This document shows positions 9,401-18,400 of a stretch of 53,320 nucleotides of DNA, piece after piece (the stretch's first letter is position 1; the number at the start of each line of letters is the position of its first letter). The stretch covers positions 1-53,320 of the forward strand of contig JAKAUC010000008.1 of the NCBI GenBank assembly GCA_021827865.1, given 5' to 3'. The translations under genes were made by a program, and so were the position numbers. This stretch comes from an archaeon. GTDB lineage: Archaea; Thermoproteota; Nitrososphaeria; Nitrososphaerales; Gagatemarchaeaceae. The notes beneath the pieces were generated by a model. It saw only the letters and a program-made list of their open reading frames with translations, had not been told where the DNA came from and ran no database searches.

Positions 9401-9448
9401 TCCGCGAGGGACGACCGTTGACAACGTGCACCTGATGTCGTCCAATCG

Positions 9449-9488
9449 TTTATATAAGTAGGTTCGCTACCTAGGTAGCTGAACTACT
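9449..9488. promoter_or_regulatory. bidirectional TATA and 32-base palindromic operator
   Basis: TTTATATAA at 9449-9457 reads as a TATA box on both strands. Directly beside it is GCTACCTAGGTAGC (9466-9479), a perfect 14-base palindrome flanked symmetrically by AGTAG (9457-9461) and CTACT (9484-9488). The repeat ends at the base before the chrB start ATG (9489), so a bound protein would cover the transcription start. The neighbouring PadR protein is the obvious ligand. Confidence 0.65.
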
Positions 9489-9953
9489 ATGAAGTGGGTT
9501 ACAAGAGAGAAGGCAAAGGTGGACAGGATTGCATGCCCGTGGGTCATCAAGCGCTTCGTGGACCCTAAGGCAGAGTTTCTGTTCGTCCCGAGAGAGAAGG
9601 TCCTAGAGGTGGCGAAAAAGGAGAACGCCACGCCATTCGACACCCAGGGCGCCGAACTTATGCACTACAAGGAGAACGGGGAAGAAAGGGTCAGTTTCGA
9701 CGCTGTCATCAAGAAGTATGGGCTCAAGGACCCGGCGCTCCTCGAGCTGGCGAAGATAGTCAGGGGAGCCGACGCCAACATACCGAACGCGCCGAGTGAG
9801 TCTCCGGGGCTGGAAGCGGCGGCGCTTGGCTTCAGGAAGACCGCGAAGGACGACTTCGAGAACATGAAGCTGCAGTTCCCCTTCTACGACGCCATGTACA
9901 GCTACTGCCAGCAGAGGCTGCAGGAAGGGCTCAAGCTAGAACACGCGGCCTAG
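9489..9953 (+). CDS. chrB: ChrB C-terminal-domain protein (chromate-resistance family)
   Basis: This 154-residue protein consists of only the ChrB C-terminal domain. In bacteria that domain is part of a protein controlling or aiding chromate resistance. Family blocks are clear: MKWVTREKAKVDRIACPWVI, RFVDPKAEFLFVP, TPFDTQGAELMHY, DAVIKKYGLKDPALLELAKIVRGAD. No chromate transporter ChrA is present, so a role in chromate is not shown. Stand-alone domains are also found in other oxidative or metal contexts. The transcript is probably leaderless, with the TATA box about 35 bases before the ATG. It is followed 27 bases later by the propeller gene, probably in one operon. Confidence 0.85.
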   Translation: MKWVTREKAKVDRIACPWVIKRFVDPKAEFLFVPREKVLEVAKKENATPFDTQGAELMHYKENGEERVSFDAVIKKYGLKDPALLELAKIVRGADANIPNAPSESPGLEAAALGFRKTAKDDFENMKLQFPFYDAMYSYCQQRLQEGLKLEHAA

Positions 9954-9980
9954 GTTCTCTGGGGAGGACGCGTCAGGCTC

Positions 9981-10877
9981 ATGCTCCGACAGGTTGGCAG
10001 GATCAGCCTCCCTCCACACGGCGAAGGAGGTTACGACCACGCCGATGTCCACCTGCAGAGCAGCAAGGTGTACATCGCCCACACAGCAAACAACTGTGTA
10101 GAAGTCGTCGATGGGGGGAGAATGGCTCATGTGGCGTCTATACCCGGGTGCCCTGAGGCAAGCGGGGTCCTCTGCGCCCAGTCAGACGGGCTTGTTTTCG
10201 CCGCCTCGAGGGGCGAGGGGAAGGTGCTCGTCATCGACGTCCGCACAGACCGAACGAAATTGGAAATCTCGACTGGGCCGAGGCCGAACGGGCTCGCATG
10301 GGACTCGATCAGGAAGCACCTGCTGGTGGCAGACGTCAAGGACAACAAGGCCAGGCTGTTCGATCAGGTGTCAGGGGAGGAACTGTCGTCATTGGCTCTC
10401 AGAGGCCGGCCAAGGTGGTGCATTCACGACAGAAAACTGGATGTGTTCCTCGTGAATGTTCGTGACCCTCCAGGCGTCGCCCTCATCTCTCCAGAGACAA
10501 TGAGCGAAAAGGGATTCGTTCCAGTCTCGGTGCCTGGACCTCATGGTCTGGAAGTGGTCGAGGGGGCAGGACGTGCGTTCGTTGCGTGTGACGGCAAGGC
10601 TCTGGTTGTACTGGATATTCTCAACGGGAGGGAAGCCGCGAACATCCCCCTTTCTGGAGAGCCGGATGTGCTCTGGCATAACTCAGTCAAGGGTCGCCTC
10701 TACTGTGCGATTGGAGAACCAGGCGTAATCGACGTCATCGACACCGGAAGGCTGTCTGTCAGTGAGAAGGTCTCCACTGAGGAGGGTGCCCACACGTTGA
10801 CCTTCGATGGGAAGGCCCAGCGCCTTTACTCGTTGCTCCCAACCGCAAACTGCGTGGCGGTCTATTCCGAAGAGTAG
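9981..10877 (+). CDS. YncE/YVTN-type beta-propeller protein
   Basis: This 298-residue protein is made of repeating strand units with the pattern V-IDV/VVD...G followed by a few residues and P-GLA. Examples are NCVEVVDGGRMAHVASIPG, KVLVIDVRTDRTKLEISTG, KARLFDQVSGEEL, ALVVLDILNGRE and GVIDVIDTGRLSVSEK. About six to seven blades fit a seven-bladed propeller. There is no signal peptide, so it should act in the cytoplasm, unlike many secreted YVTN proteins. It follows the ChrB-domain gene in the same operon under the PadR-type promoter. The partner or ligand is unknown; metal or redox sensing is only a guess from context. Confidence 0.78.
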   Translation: MLRQVGRISLPPHGEGGYDHADVHLQSSKVYIAHTANNCVEVVDGGRMAHVASIPGCPEASGVLCAQSDGLVFAASRGEGKVLVIDVRTDRTKLEISTGPRPNGLAWDSIRKHLLVADVKDNKARLFDQVSGEELSSLALRGRPRWCIHDRKLDVFLVNVRDPPGVALISPETMSEKGFVPVSVPGPHGLEVVEGAGRAFVACDGKALVVLDILNGREAANIPLSGEPDVLWHNSVKGRLYCAIGEPGVIDVIDTGRLSVSEKVSTEEGAHTLTFDGKAQRLYSLLPTANCVAVYSEE

Positions 10878-10919
10878 ACGACTCTAGGTGCGGTCGCCGA
10901 GGGACGCCGCAAGAGCGGC

Positions 10920-11753
10920 CTAGCCATCCGCGACGGAGTAGATGCGGGCAAGGGAGGCTCGTAGCTCCGAATCCGCGAACCGGCGCACTACTCTCTTGAA
11001 CTCCCCTTCCAGGCTCTTGGCATCTTTCCTAGCGACCAGCCCTCTCAGCGATGAAAGCTCCGCGATGAGTGCAGTGAGGGCCGCGGCTGCAGACTGGTTC
11101 TCTGTGTCAATCTGCGAATAGAGCGCAGGGTCTTGGGAAAGCACGGCCCTGGCGAGGTCGAACTGAACCGATGCGAATGGGGGGGCGGTTCTCTTGAACT
11201 CGGCCAGCCCGCTCCCCTTCTCGACTGCGGAAACCAGAGCGAGGTTTGTCAAGTGAACCAAGGACAAAGTGTAGGCCATCAGGCGGTCATGCTCGTGAGG
11301 GGTGACTAGGATCAGCCTGGCCCCGGGAAAGACCCGCCCGGCGGCGACCAGGTCCTTCTTGGTCCCCACGACGAGAATCTTCGGGGCCTTCGACTTCGAT
11401 GATGGACCGAGCATCGGATGGACCGAGAGCAGAGAGACCTTGTTCTCGGCGGCCAACTCCTCAAGCGCATGAAGTCTACTTCCCTTAACCGAGGTGATCT
11501 CTACTAGCGTGCATCCGCGCTTCAGGGCTCGGGCAATCCCGCGTGCGACATTCAGGGTCTCCGGGATTGAGACAGCGAGCAGGACGAGGTCGGCTCCCTC
11601 GACGGCCTCGGTGTTCGTGCGGACGAAGCGGATCCCTGTTTGAGACCTTCCTGGCCGCAGGTCCGAACCCACTACGCTGTGGCCTAGACGCATGAAGTAA
11701 CCCGCGAAGTACGAGCCCATCGCCCCTGAGGAACCCAGCACTGCGACCTTCAA
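10920..11753 (-). CDS. tyrA: prephenate (arogenate) dehydrogenase
   Basis: The enzyme oxidatively decarboxylates prephenate (or arogenate) to the tyrosine precursor using NAD(P). The protein opens with LKVAVLGSSGAMGSYFAGYF, the Rossmann GxxGxxG motif. It has the HPMLGP block (VSLLSVHPMLGPSSKS) and a helical C-terminal dimer domain. The reading frame is open further upstream, but the motif fixes the true start near 11753. There a TTG overlaps the TGA of the aminotransferase gene as TTGA, giving 277 residues. It is the last gene of the seven-gene minus-strand aromatic operon. Confidence 0.88.
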   Translation of the reverse strand: MKVAVLGSSGAMGSYFAGYFMRLGHSVVGSDLRPGRSQTGIRFVRTNTEAVEGADLVLLAVSIPETLNVARGIARALKRGCTLVEITSVKGSRLHALEELAAENKVSLLSVHPMLGPSSKSKAPKILVVGTKKDLVAAGRVFPGARLILVTPHEHDRLMAYTLSLVHLTNLALVSAVEKGSGLAEFKRTAPPFASVQFDLARAVLSQDPALYSQIDTENQSAAAALTALIAELSSLRGLVARKDAKSLEGEFKRVVRRFADSELRASLARIYSVADG

Positions 11754-13150
11754 GCGAGGAGGTCGCCCATCCGTCTCACCCCTTCCAAGATTGTCTCCTT
11801 TGGCTGGCCCAGGGATATGCGGAAGAAGTCCGGATAGTCGCCGAAGGCCAGGCCGGGGGTAACGCTGACCCCTCTCTCTAGGAGACTTTCCACGAATCGG
11901 TCTCCGCTCCAACCCTGCTTTCTCAGCCGGGGAAAGAAGTACATGGCGCCGTCTGGTCTGAAGTACTCAAGGGAGTCGATTTTGTCGAGCTCTTCGGAGA
12001 CCGCGTCGATCCTTCTTTTCATCTCCTCTACGTTGCTCTTCACCTCCGTGTCGGCGTCCAGGGCCTTTATGGCTCCGAACTGGATGAACTCCGGGACCGA
12101 GGTGACCTCCATGGAGGTCATCTTGGCTACCTTGGTTATGACGTCCCTGCTGGAGACCGCGTAGCCGATCCTGAATCCTGTCATCGCCCAGGTCTTCGAG
12201 AAGGACGACGTTAAGATGAACTTCTTCGGCGTGGTCCGAAGTATGCTGGGGCAGGGCTTCGATGAATATTCGTTGTATATCTCGTCACTTATCACCGTGA
12301 GGCCGCGGTCGTCTGCCAACTCGACCACACTCCTGAAGGTCTCGGGAGAGATTACTTTCCCTGTGGGGTTGTTGGGATAGCTCAGGACTATGGCCTTGGT
12401 GTTCGGGCGGATCGCCTCGGCGAGGGCTTCGGTGGAGAGCGACCACCCTTCCTCGAGCTTTGTGCGTATCATTATCGGCTTGGCACCGATGTGGTGGAGG
12501 ACCTCCTTGTATGCCGGCCAGCTGGGCTCCAATACCAGGGCGCTGTCCCCTTCAGAGATTGTAGCCGAAAGAGCGGCGTAGACTGCGAATCTCCCGCTCG
12601 GCGTCACGGCCAGCTCGTCGTTCGACACTTCGAGGCCGCTCTTCCTCCGGAGATAGTTCCGTAGGGCCAACAGGAGCGCCGGGATTCCGCTGGGTTCGGT
12701 ATAGTGCGTCTTGAACCCGACCAGGGCTTCGATGCACGCCTCCAAGACCGCCTTCGGCGGCCTGAAGTCTGGCTCGCCTACATCGAGACGAATCAGCTTC
12801 GCCCCGCCCTTTTGGAGCGCCAGGGCCTTGGCGAAGACGGACATAGGGGTGGGACCGGAAGCAGGGGGTGAAATCCCCTGAGCCTTCTTGGACTCGGCCA
12901 GAAGAACCGCGAGAATCTTGAGGCCGGCGCCCCTGTCCACCCCTGCCCGGTCGCACTCTTCGGTCACCTCCCTGAGCCGCGAGTCCTCGACGGCGTCGTC
13001 CTCGGCGGGGAGGGATTCTCTGGCCTTCAGCCTGCCGACCTGCCGGGCCAAGTCGTTCCTTCGGCCCATGAGGCGAATGATCTCCTTGGTGGTCTCGGCG
13101 ATGTCGGCCCGAAGCTCCGCGATGTCGGGCTCCGCTTTCGCCTTGCTCAT
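11750..13150 (-). CDS. chorismate mutase-aromatic aminotransferase fusion
   Basis: This 466-residue protein joins two steps. Residues about 7-92 are an AroQ-type chorismate mutase (DIAELRADIAETTKEIIRLM, GRRNDLARQVGRLK, with the expected Arg and Lys). Residues about 100-466 are a fold-type I aminotransferase (GEPDFRPP, YPNNPTGKVI, SDEIYNEY). The PLP lysine is Lys319 in SSFSKTWAMTGFRIGY. Together they make prephenate from chorismate and transaminate an aromatic keto acid (or prephenate to arogenate). The start ATG overlaps the stop of aroC as ATGA. The fusion explains why no separate mutase is present. Confidence 0.9.
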   Translation of the reverse strand: MSKAKAEPDIAELRADIAETTKEIIRLMGRRNDLARQVGRLKARESLPAEDDAVEDSRLREVTEECDRAGVDRGAGLKILAVLLAESKKAQGISPPASGPTPMSVFAKALALQKGGAKLIRLDVGEPDFRPPKAVLEACIEALVGFKTHYTEPSGIPALLLALRNYLRRKSGLEVSNDELAVTPSGRFAVYAALSATISEGDSALVLEPSWPAYKEVLHHIGAKPIMIRTKLEEGWSLSTEALAEAIRPNTKAIVLSYPNNPTGKVISPETFRSVVELADDRGLTVISDEIYNEYSSKPCPSILRTTPKKFILTSSFSKTWAMTGFRIGYAVSSRDVITKVAKMTSMEVTSVPEFIQFGAIKALDADTEVKSNVEEMKRRIDAVSEELDKIDSLEYFRPDGAMYFFPRLRKQGWSGDRFVESLLERGVSVTPGLAFGDYPDFFRISLGQPKETILEGVRRMGDLLA

Positions 13151-14253
13151 TGTCTCTTGCCCAATATGGGTGGTATGATTCCCGCCCTTACCGCATGGTC
13201 GGCGAGCACTAGGGCCGTGGCGTTTTCGACCACTGGGACTGCCCTGGGGACGACTGTTGGGTCGTGCCTTCCGGGGACGATTAATTCGATCTCCTTCCGG
13301 GTGGCGAGGTCTACGGTGGTTTGTTTCGATGCTATGGAAGATGCCGGTTTGAACGCGACCCTATAGACTATGGGCATGCCGTTGGACAGTCCCCCGAGAA
13401 TCCCGCCAGTGTTGTTGGTCCTCGTCCTGATCTCGTCTCCGTCGTAGTAGTACTCGTCGTTGTTTTCGGTCCCCGTGAGCCTCGTCGAAGCGAACCCCGA
13501 CCCGAACTCCACCCCCTTAACAGCTGGAATCGAGAGCGCTATCCTGGCGAGGTCAGAGTCCAACGACCCGAAGATGGGCTCGCCGAGGCCCAGGGGGACG
13601 TTCAGGGCCACGCATTCCACTATTCCTCCCAGGCTGTTGCCCTTCCCCCGTGTCTCGATGATTTTCCTCTTCATCTGTTCCGCCACCTCTGCGGTGGGGG
13701 CGCGTGCCTCGTTCATGTAGCGGTTCTTCCTAGCTGTGTCGATGTCGAAGCCTTCTGCCCGGACTCCACCGATCTCCAGTGAGTAGGCTATGACCTCCAC
13801 CCCGAGGGTTTCGCGTAGGAGTTTCTTCGCCACTGCGCCGCCCATGACGAAGGAAGCTGTTGTCCGCCCTGAGAACCTCCCGCCCCCCCTGTAGTCGTTG
13901 AAACCACCATACTTCATCTTCGCCACCAGGTCGGCATGCCCTGGGCGGGGTGAGTTCACCATCGCCTCATAGGACCTGGAGTCCTTGTCGGTGTTCCTAA
14001 TCAGCATCATGATGGGCGCACCCGTGGTGTGGCCGTTGAAGACCCCCGACATTATCTCGACCCTGTCCTCCTCCATCCTCTGGGTGGTGACGATTGACTG
14101 ACCGGGCTTCCTGAGGTCGAGCTCTGATTGGATATCGTCCTCGTTTAGGCCTAGGCCTGCGGGACAGCCGTCGAGGACAGCCCCCACGACCTTCCCGTGG
14201 CTTTCCCCGAAGATAAGCAGCAGGAACCGTTCGCCGATGACGTTACCGCTCAT
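13147..14253 (-). CDS. aroC: chorismate synthase
   Basis: The enzyme eliminates phosphate from 5-enolpyruvylshikimate-3-phosphate to give chorismate, using reduced FMN. The 368-residue length is normal. Signatures: GESHGKVVGAVLDGCPAGL near residue 16, NSPRPGHADLV, GGGRFSGRTTA, and RHDPTVVPRAVPVVENA near the C-terminus (FMN and substrate-binding). Start and stop overlap both neighbours by four bases (ATGA), so it is tightly coupled within the operon. Confidence 0.95.
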   Translation of the reverse strand: MSGNVIGERFLLLIFGESHGKVVGAVLDGCPAGLGLNEDDIQSELDLRKPGQSIVTTQRMEEDRVEIMSGVFNGHTTGAPIMMLIRNTDKDSRSYEAMVNSPRPGHADLVAKMKYGGFNDYRGGGRFSGRTTASFVMGGAVAKKLLRETLGVEVIAYSLEIGGVRAEGFDIDTARKNRYMNEARAPTAEVAEQMKRKIIETRGKGNSLGGIVECVALNVPLGLGEPIFGSLDSDLARIALSIPAVKGVEFGSGFASTRLTGTENNDEYYYDGDEIRTRTNNTGGILGGLSNGMPIVYRVAFKPASSIASKQTTVDLATRKEIELIVPGRHDPTVVPRAVPVVENATALVLADHAVRAGIIPPILGKRQ

Positions 14254-15554
14254 TCTCTGACCACCCTTACCCCTAGCCCTTGCATGTTTTCAAGGAAATC
14301 GGGATAGGAGACATCGAGGCTCTCCTCGCCGACGACCCTGACATCGTCTGGAGCTAGCATCGAAGCTAGGGCGAATGCCATGAACATGCGGTGGTCGTCG
14401 TGGGCGTCCAGCACGGTGCGAGAGAGTCGAACCGGCCGGGTTATCTTCATCCCATCATGTCTCTCCTCGACCCTGACCCCCATCTTCTGAAGCCCCTCTG
14501 TGGCCACACCAATCCGGTCAGTCTCTTTGAATCTCGCGTGAGCGACCCCCGTTATCTCCAGTGGCTCTTCGCATTTCAGGGCGAGCATAGCAAGGACAGG
14601 GAGGAGGTCCGGCGTGTCGGACAGGTCGAAGCTCCCGCCCTTGAGCCTCTCTCCGTCGGCCTGGACAAGGACGGAGTCGCCCCGCCTATCCACCCTTAAG
14701 CCCATGCGGACCAGGATGTCCACTATGGCCGAGTCTCCCTGCGGGAGCGAGGCGTCAAGGCCTGAAAGCTCTACCTTCCCTCCAATCAGCGCCACCGCCG
14801 TCATAACGAACGAAGCAGAACTGAAATCCGCGGGCACGGAAAAGTCGTGGGGCTTGTAGACCTGCTGTCCTGGAATAGAGAAGTTGGAGACGCCGTCACG
14901 CTCGATTCTAATCCCATGGAGCCCTGACAGCATCAGCGTGGCTTCAATGTAGGGCCGCGAGACGGGGTCGGTTACCTTGAGCGTCGAGTCTCCCTGCGCG
15001 AGTGGCGCCGATATGAGTATGGATGAGACGAATTGGGACGAGACGTCCCCCCGCATCGTTGTGTTTCCACCAGTCATGCCTCCCTCGCCCACGATGATGG
15101 GGGCGCATCCATTCCCGTTCGACGACCATGCCTTCGCCCCTAGCCCAGACAGAGCATCCAGGAGTCCCTGCATCGGCCTCCGCCTGATGCTCGCGTCTCC
15201 TGTAAGCACCGTGCAGCCGCGCTCTGGCAATGTGAAGACCGAGGTCATGAACCTGAGGGTCGTTCCAGAGTTCTCGACGTTGACTACATCCTGAGCAGCG
15301 CGCGGCTCCGAACCGACAACAGTCAAACCGGCGTCCGACCCCTCTAGCTTCGCGCCCATGGCCCTGCAGGCAGAGTAGGTGGCAAGAGTGTCCCTGGAGA
15401 CCAGTGGTCTACTGATTCTGCTCTCCCCGGAAGCGAGGCTTGCCATCAAGACGGCCCTGTGGGTGTAGCTCTTGCTCGGCGGGACCTCGATCTTGCCGCT
15501 GAGCTTTCCACTTGCGGCCAACGACACCTTAGCCAATGACTGCGCCCCTATCAC
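14250..15554 (-). CDS. aroA: 3-phosphoshikimate 1-carboxyvinyltransferase (EPSP synthase)
   Basis: The enzyme adds enolpyruvate from PEP to shikimate-3-phosphate. At 434 residues it has the family blocks VPPSKSYTHRAVLMASLA (phosphate-binding Lys, Ser, Arg), NSGTTLRFMTS, RRPMQGLLDAL, SSQFVSSILI, and DHRMFMAFALAS near the end. Start GTG 15554 overlaps the end of aroK by 26 bases. TTG 15536 or GTG 15527 are possible starts with less overlap, and all lie before the conserved core. Confidence 0.94.
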   Translation of the reverse strand: MIGAQSLAKVSLAASGKLSGKIEVPPSKSYTHRAVLMASLASGESRISRPLVSRDTLATYSACRAMGAKLEGSDAGLTVVGSEPRAAQDVVNVENSGTTLRFMTSVFTLPERGCTVLTGDASIRRRPMQGLLDALSGLGAKAWSSNGNGCAPIIVGEGGMTGGNTTMRGDVSSQFVSSILISAPLAQGDSTLKVTDPVSRPYIEATLMLSGLHGIRIERDGVSNFSIPGQQVYKPHDFSVPADFSSASFVMTAVALIGGKVELSGLDASLPQGDSAIVDILVRMGLRVDRRGDSVLVQADGERLKGGSFDLSDTPDLLPVLAMLALKCEEPLEITGVAHARFKETDRIGVATEGLQKMGVRVEERHDGMKITRPVRLSRTVLDAHDDHRMFMAFALASMLAPDDVRVVGEESLDVSYPDFLENMQGLGVRVVRE

Positions 15555-16398
15555 TGGTCTCTGTCTCTATCACCGTGGCCCCTCCATCCTTCCAGTCTTT
15601 GGCAATCTCGTTGGGTTTCCCGCTCTCATCAAACACCGCGGCAAACGCGGGTCCAGTCCCTGAAAGGCCGGCACCCAACGCCCCCGCCTCGAGGGCCCTA
15701 AGCGCGTCGAGAGGGTGATATCCGTAGATCGAAGAATAAAGGAATCCGTTTAGCGTCATTGCCTTCCAGACGCCCCCCCTTCTCCCTACTCTGAAAATCG
15801 ATTCGGCCGTCTTTGAGAACTTCCTGACCTCGTTCAGACTGACCTGACCCCTCCTGCTCTTTCCCTTGGGCACCTTGATGACGACTTTCAACTGACGTCG
15901 CAGGGCTGCGGTGGAGAGGATCCGTCCGCTAGAATTGTTCGCGAAGTTCACACCCCCCAGCAGGCATGAAGCGGCGTCGTCGAGGGCACCTGTCACGCTG
16001 ACTCCTGCTGAGAGGGAGGCAGACACGCTGCAGTCGAGAGCCTCGCTTGGCCTGTAGGCCGTCCTCCCGAAAGCAGAGAAGGTTGCGAGCGCGACCGCAA
16101 CCGAGGAAGACGATGAAGTCTTCAGCCCGACGCCGATGGGTGCAGAGGTGGCCGTCTGAATTGATCCAGAGTACCGACTGGGATCCCTTCCGAGCTTTCT
16201 TATCGCGTGCCTGACGGTCTGAACAACCAAAGTCGATTCCGTCTTTCTTCCGTTGAGCGAGACGTGCCAGCTGCCCCTCTGCTCCCGTAGCTCCAGCTTC
16301 GCAGACGTCGGGAGCTTCACCGAAACCGTCGCGCCCTTTCCGCATGCGATGGCATTGACTACGCTGATCGCTCCCATCGCCTCTGCTCTTCCAATCAA
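15529..16398 (-). CDS. aroK: shikimate kinase, archaeal GHMP type
   Basis: The enzyme phosphorylates shikimate at the 3-hydroxyl. This is the archaeal enzyme of the GHMP kinase superfamily, not the bacterial P-loop kinase. Signatures: IGRAEAMGAISVVNAIACGKGATV at the N-terminus, the glycine/serine-rich ATP loop PIGVGLKTSSSSSVAVA, and GAGLSGTGPAFAAVF near the end. The frame is open upstream, but the conserved N-terminus fits a TTG at 16398. That TTG overlaps the aroE stop as TTGA, giving 289 residues and the same coupling pattern as tyrA. Confidence 0.9.
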   Translation of the reverse strand: MIGRAEAMGAISVVNAIACGKGATVSVKLPTSAKLELREQRGSWHVSLNGRKTESTLVVQTVRHAIRKLGRDPSRYSGSIQTATSAPIGVGLKTSSSSSVAVALATFSAFGRTAYRPSEALDCSVSASLSAGVSVTGALDDAASCLLGGVNFANNSSGRILSTAALRRQLKVVIKVPKGKSRRGQVSLNEVRKFSKTAESIFRVGRRGGVWKAMTLNGFLYSSIYGYHPLDALRALEAGALGAGLSGTGPAFAAVFDESGKPNEIAKDWKDGGATVIETETSDRGAVIG

Positions 16399-17231
16399 TC
16401 TCTTCGCACCCCGAGCGAATCGAGTAGCGACTTCTTCATCGTCTCGATGGGGGCGTCGTGGCCAGTCCAAATCTTCAGTGCGTTTGCGGCCTGGGCCAGT
16501 AGCATCTCGTGCCCGTAGATTGTCTCGCAGCCCAACTTCTCGGCCATGGCGATAAGCTCCGTCTTGACTGGGAGGTAGACAGCGTCGAAGACTGTCGGTC
16601 TGCTCTCGAGTATCCGCTTCGTATGCCCGGGCAAGTCAATCCCGTTGGCGCCAGCGGGGGACGCGTTGAAGACAAGGTCGGGCGCTTCCGTTGGTGGGTT
16701 TTCCGCAGGAACCACATCCAATTCTATTCTCGGGAACGCCGCCCTCATCGCTTCGAGGAAATCCGAAGCCTTCCCTGGAGACCTGGAAAGGGCCACGAGT
16801 TCGCCGCAGCCAAGCTCGTGCATCGCTTCGCAGAAGGCTCGAGCCGCGCCACCTGTCCCAATCACGAATGCGCGCTTCGGCCGAGAGTGCCCCCTTGACT
16901 CCAGGGACTCTACAATCCCGTCGACGTCGGTGTTGTAGCCCAGATATGATTCTCCCTCTCTTTTGACGGTGTTTACAGCCCCAACCCTCGAAGAAGCGTC
17001 GTCCAGCAAAGTCAGAAAGCGCACTATCGCCGTCTTGTGGGGCATGGTTACGCTAAAACCGCTTGTTTGGGCCTCGAATATTCCGGCGAAGGCCGAACCC
17101 AGTTCGCCCTTCTCGACGTTGGACGCGCTGTATGTAGCGTCGAGTCCGAGTTGTTTGAAAGCGGCATTCATCATTCTGGGAGTCGGGGACCGCGAAACGT
17201 CTCCGCCTAGGAGCAAGTAGCGTTCAGTCAC
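16395..17231 (-). CDS. aroE: shikimate 5-dehydrogenase
   Basis: This NADP-dependent enzyme reduces 3-dehydroshikimate to shikimate. Motifs: DVSRSPTPRMMNAAF (shikimate-binding Ser pair), SVTMPHK (catalytic Lys), NTDVDGIVES (catalytic Asp), and the dinucleotide loop VIGTGGAARAFCEA. The open frame begins earlier, but GTG 17231, overlapping the aroD stop by eight bases, places the start just before the first strand (ERYLLLGGDVSRSP). This gives 278 residues. Confidence 0.92.
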   Translation of the reverse strand: MTERYLLLGGDVSRSPTPRMMNAAFKQLGLDATYSASNVEKGELGSAFAGIFEAQTSGFSVTMPHKTAIVRFLTLLDDASSRVGAVNTVKREGESYLGYNTDVDGIVESLESRGHSRPKRAFVIGTGGAARAFCEAMHELGCGELVALSRSPGKASDFLEAMRAAFPRIELDVVPAENPPTEAPDLVFNASPAGANGIDLPGHTKRILESRPTVFDAVYLPVKTELIAMAEKLGCETIYGHEMLLAQAANALKIWTGHDAPIETMKKSLLDSLGVRRD

Positions 17232-17931
17232 CCTGCAGTAGCCTCCTAATCGCGACGGCTTGGCCGACAACCAATTGTCCCGGGGCAGTCGGTTCTCCAG
17301 GTAGAGATGCGTAGCATATGGGGCTGCCTCTCTCGATGGCCATCACTCGTGAGAGGGTTCCCTTCTCACCCATGCAGAAGGCGATCGGCGAAGGTCTACG
17401 ACGGTCGTCATACAGGGAGAGGATAGAGAGGTTGTCCTCTGCAGCCCTTGCCGCCGTCACAATCTTCGGAATCCCAAAGGCCGCCGCCCGTCGCAAAACA
17501 GACAACAGGCGCTGTTTGTCTGGAGTTCCGCTCCAGTCGTGCCACGAGACAATCAAATGCCCCCCTTTCTTCGTCAGCGAAAGGCCATGGTCCCCCTCCA
17601 CGGTCTTCAATTCGACGTCAACGAACGGCGCCTTCAATTCCACCAGGCTGTGGATCAGGTCGAGCCTCTCTGGCTCGCTTCGCCTGAATCTCCCTCCTTC
17701 GGCTCTGGGCCTGACAGTCAGCACTGAGCGCTCGATGAACTCCTCCAGCCCTGTCTTGATTTCGTCGAAAGATTGCGAACGCAGATAATCCAGCCTGAAC
17801 TCCACGAGGTCCGTTCCATATTCGAAGGCGGTCCGCGCTTTTTCAGCGAGTTCGGGGCATGTCCGGCCAAAAATCGAGGTGCAGATGCTCGTAAAGCTAC
17901 GGGATGACCCTCTAGACTCGCCAGTAGTCAA
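17224..17931 (-). CDS. aroD: 3-dehydroquinate dehydratase, type I
   Basis: The enzyme dehydrates 3-dehydroquinate to 3-dehydroshikimate through a Schiff base. At 235 residues it has the type I blocks: GTDLVEFRLDYL (substrate-binding Glu and Arg), LTVRPRAEGGRF, the catalytic His in LIVSWHDW, and the Schiff-base Lys in GIPKIVTAARA. Start TTG 17931 is the only good candidate before the first strand. It is the first gene of the minus-strand aromatic operon and divergent from aroF across a 469-base gap. Confidence 0.9.
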   Translation of the reverse strand: MTTGESRGSSRSFTSICTSIFGRTCPELAEKARTAFEYGTDLVEFRLDYLRSQSFDEIKTGLEEFIERSVLTVRPRAEGGRFRRSEPERLDLIHSLVELKAPFVDVELKTVEGDHGLSLTKKGGHLIVSWHDWSGTPDKQRLLSVLRRAAAFGIPKIVTAARAAEDNLSILSLYDDRRRPSPIAFCMGEKGTLSRVMAIERGSPICYASLPGEPTAPGQLVVGQAVAIRRLLQGD

Positions 17932-18400
17932 CCTGGAGATAAAGTGAACCGCCTCTGGTTGGCAGCTCCAAACTGGCTCGTCACAACTCTTGACGGAGCG
18001 TATTTAGACTTTCGCGAAGCGCCGAGTCTGATCTAAAGCCAACAGAAGCATTGGTTCTAACGATCTTACCGGCCGCCGTGAATCAGATAAATGACGGAGG
18101 GGGACTAGTGGGGCGAAGGCCTTCGTCCCTGGAACGCCTGTGAATGCGACCATCCAAGTTGTCAGGAGAACCGTACAGACATGTTCGTTCTCGTTTAAAT
18201 GAGGGAGCCTGAAGGAGGTCTGCGTTCAGAGTTGATGTCCCGCCGATTCGTGGTGGCCCATGCGGGCCGGTACTATTACGGGACATTCTAGATTCCAGGA
18301 ATCTCACAGAAATGACACAGGCAAACTCTCTGGGCACTTCATGCTCGTTCCCTAGCGTGGGTTCTGCGCTTGGCATTCCGGTTCGGAGATAAGGGTCGCC
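17932..18400. other. divergent aroD/aroF control region
   Basis: No gene is seen here. AGATTCC at 18290-18296 and GGAATCT at 18298-18304 form a perfect 15-base palindrome about 100 bases before aroF. GGCCC/GGGCC arms (around 18255-18268) form a small hairpin just before it. On the minus side a TATA-like GTCTAAATACG lies near 18003-18013, upstream of aroD. Both halves of the aromatic pathway could be controlled from here. Confidence 0.4.
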
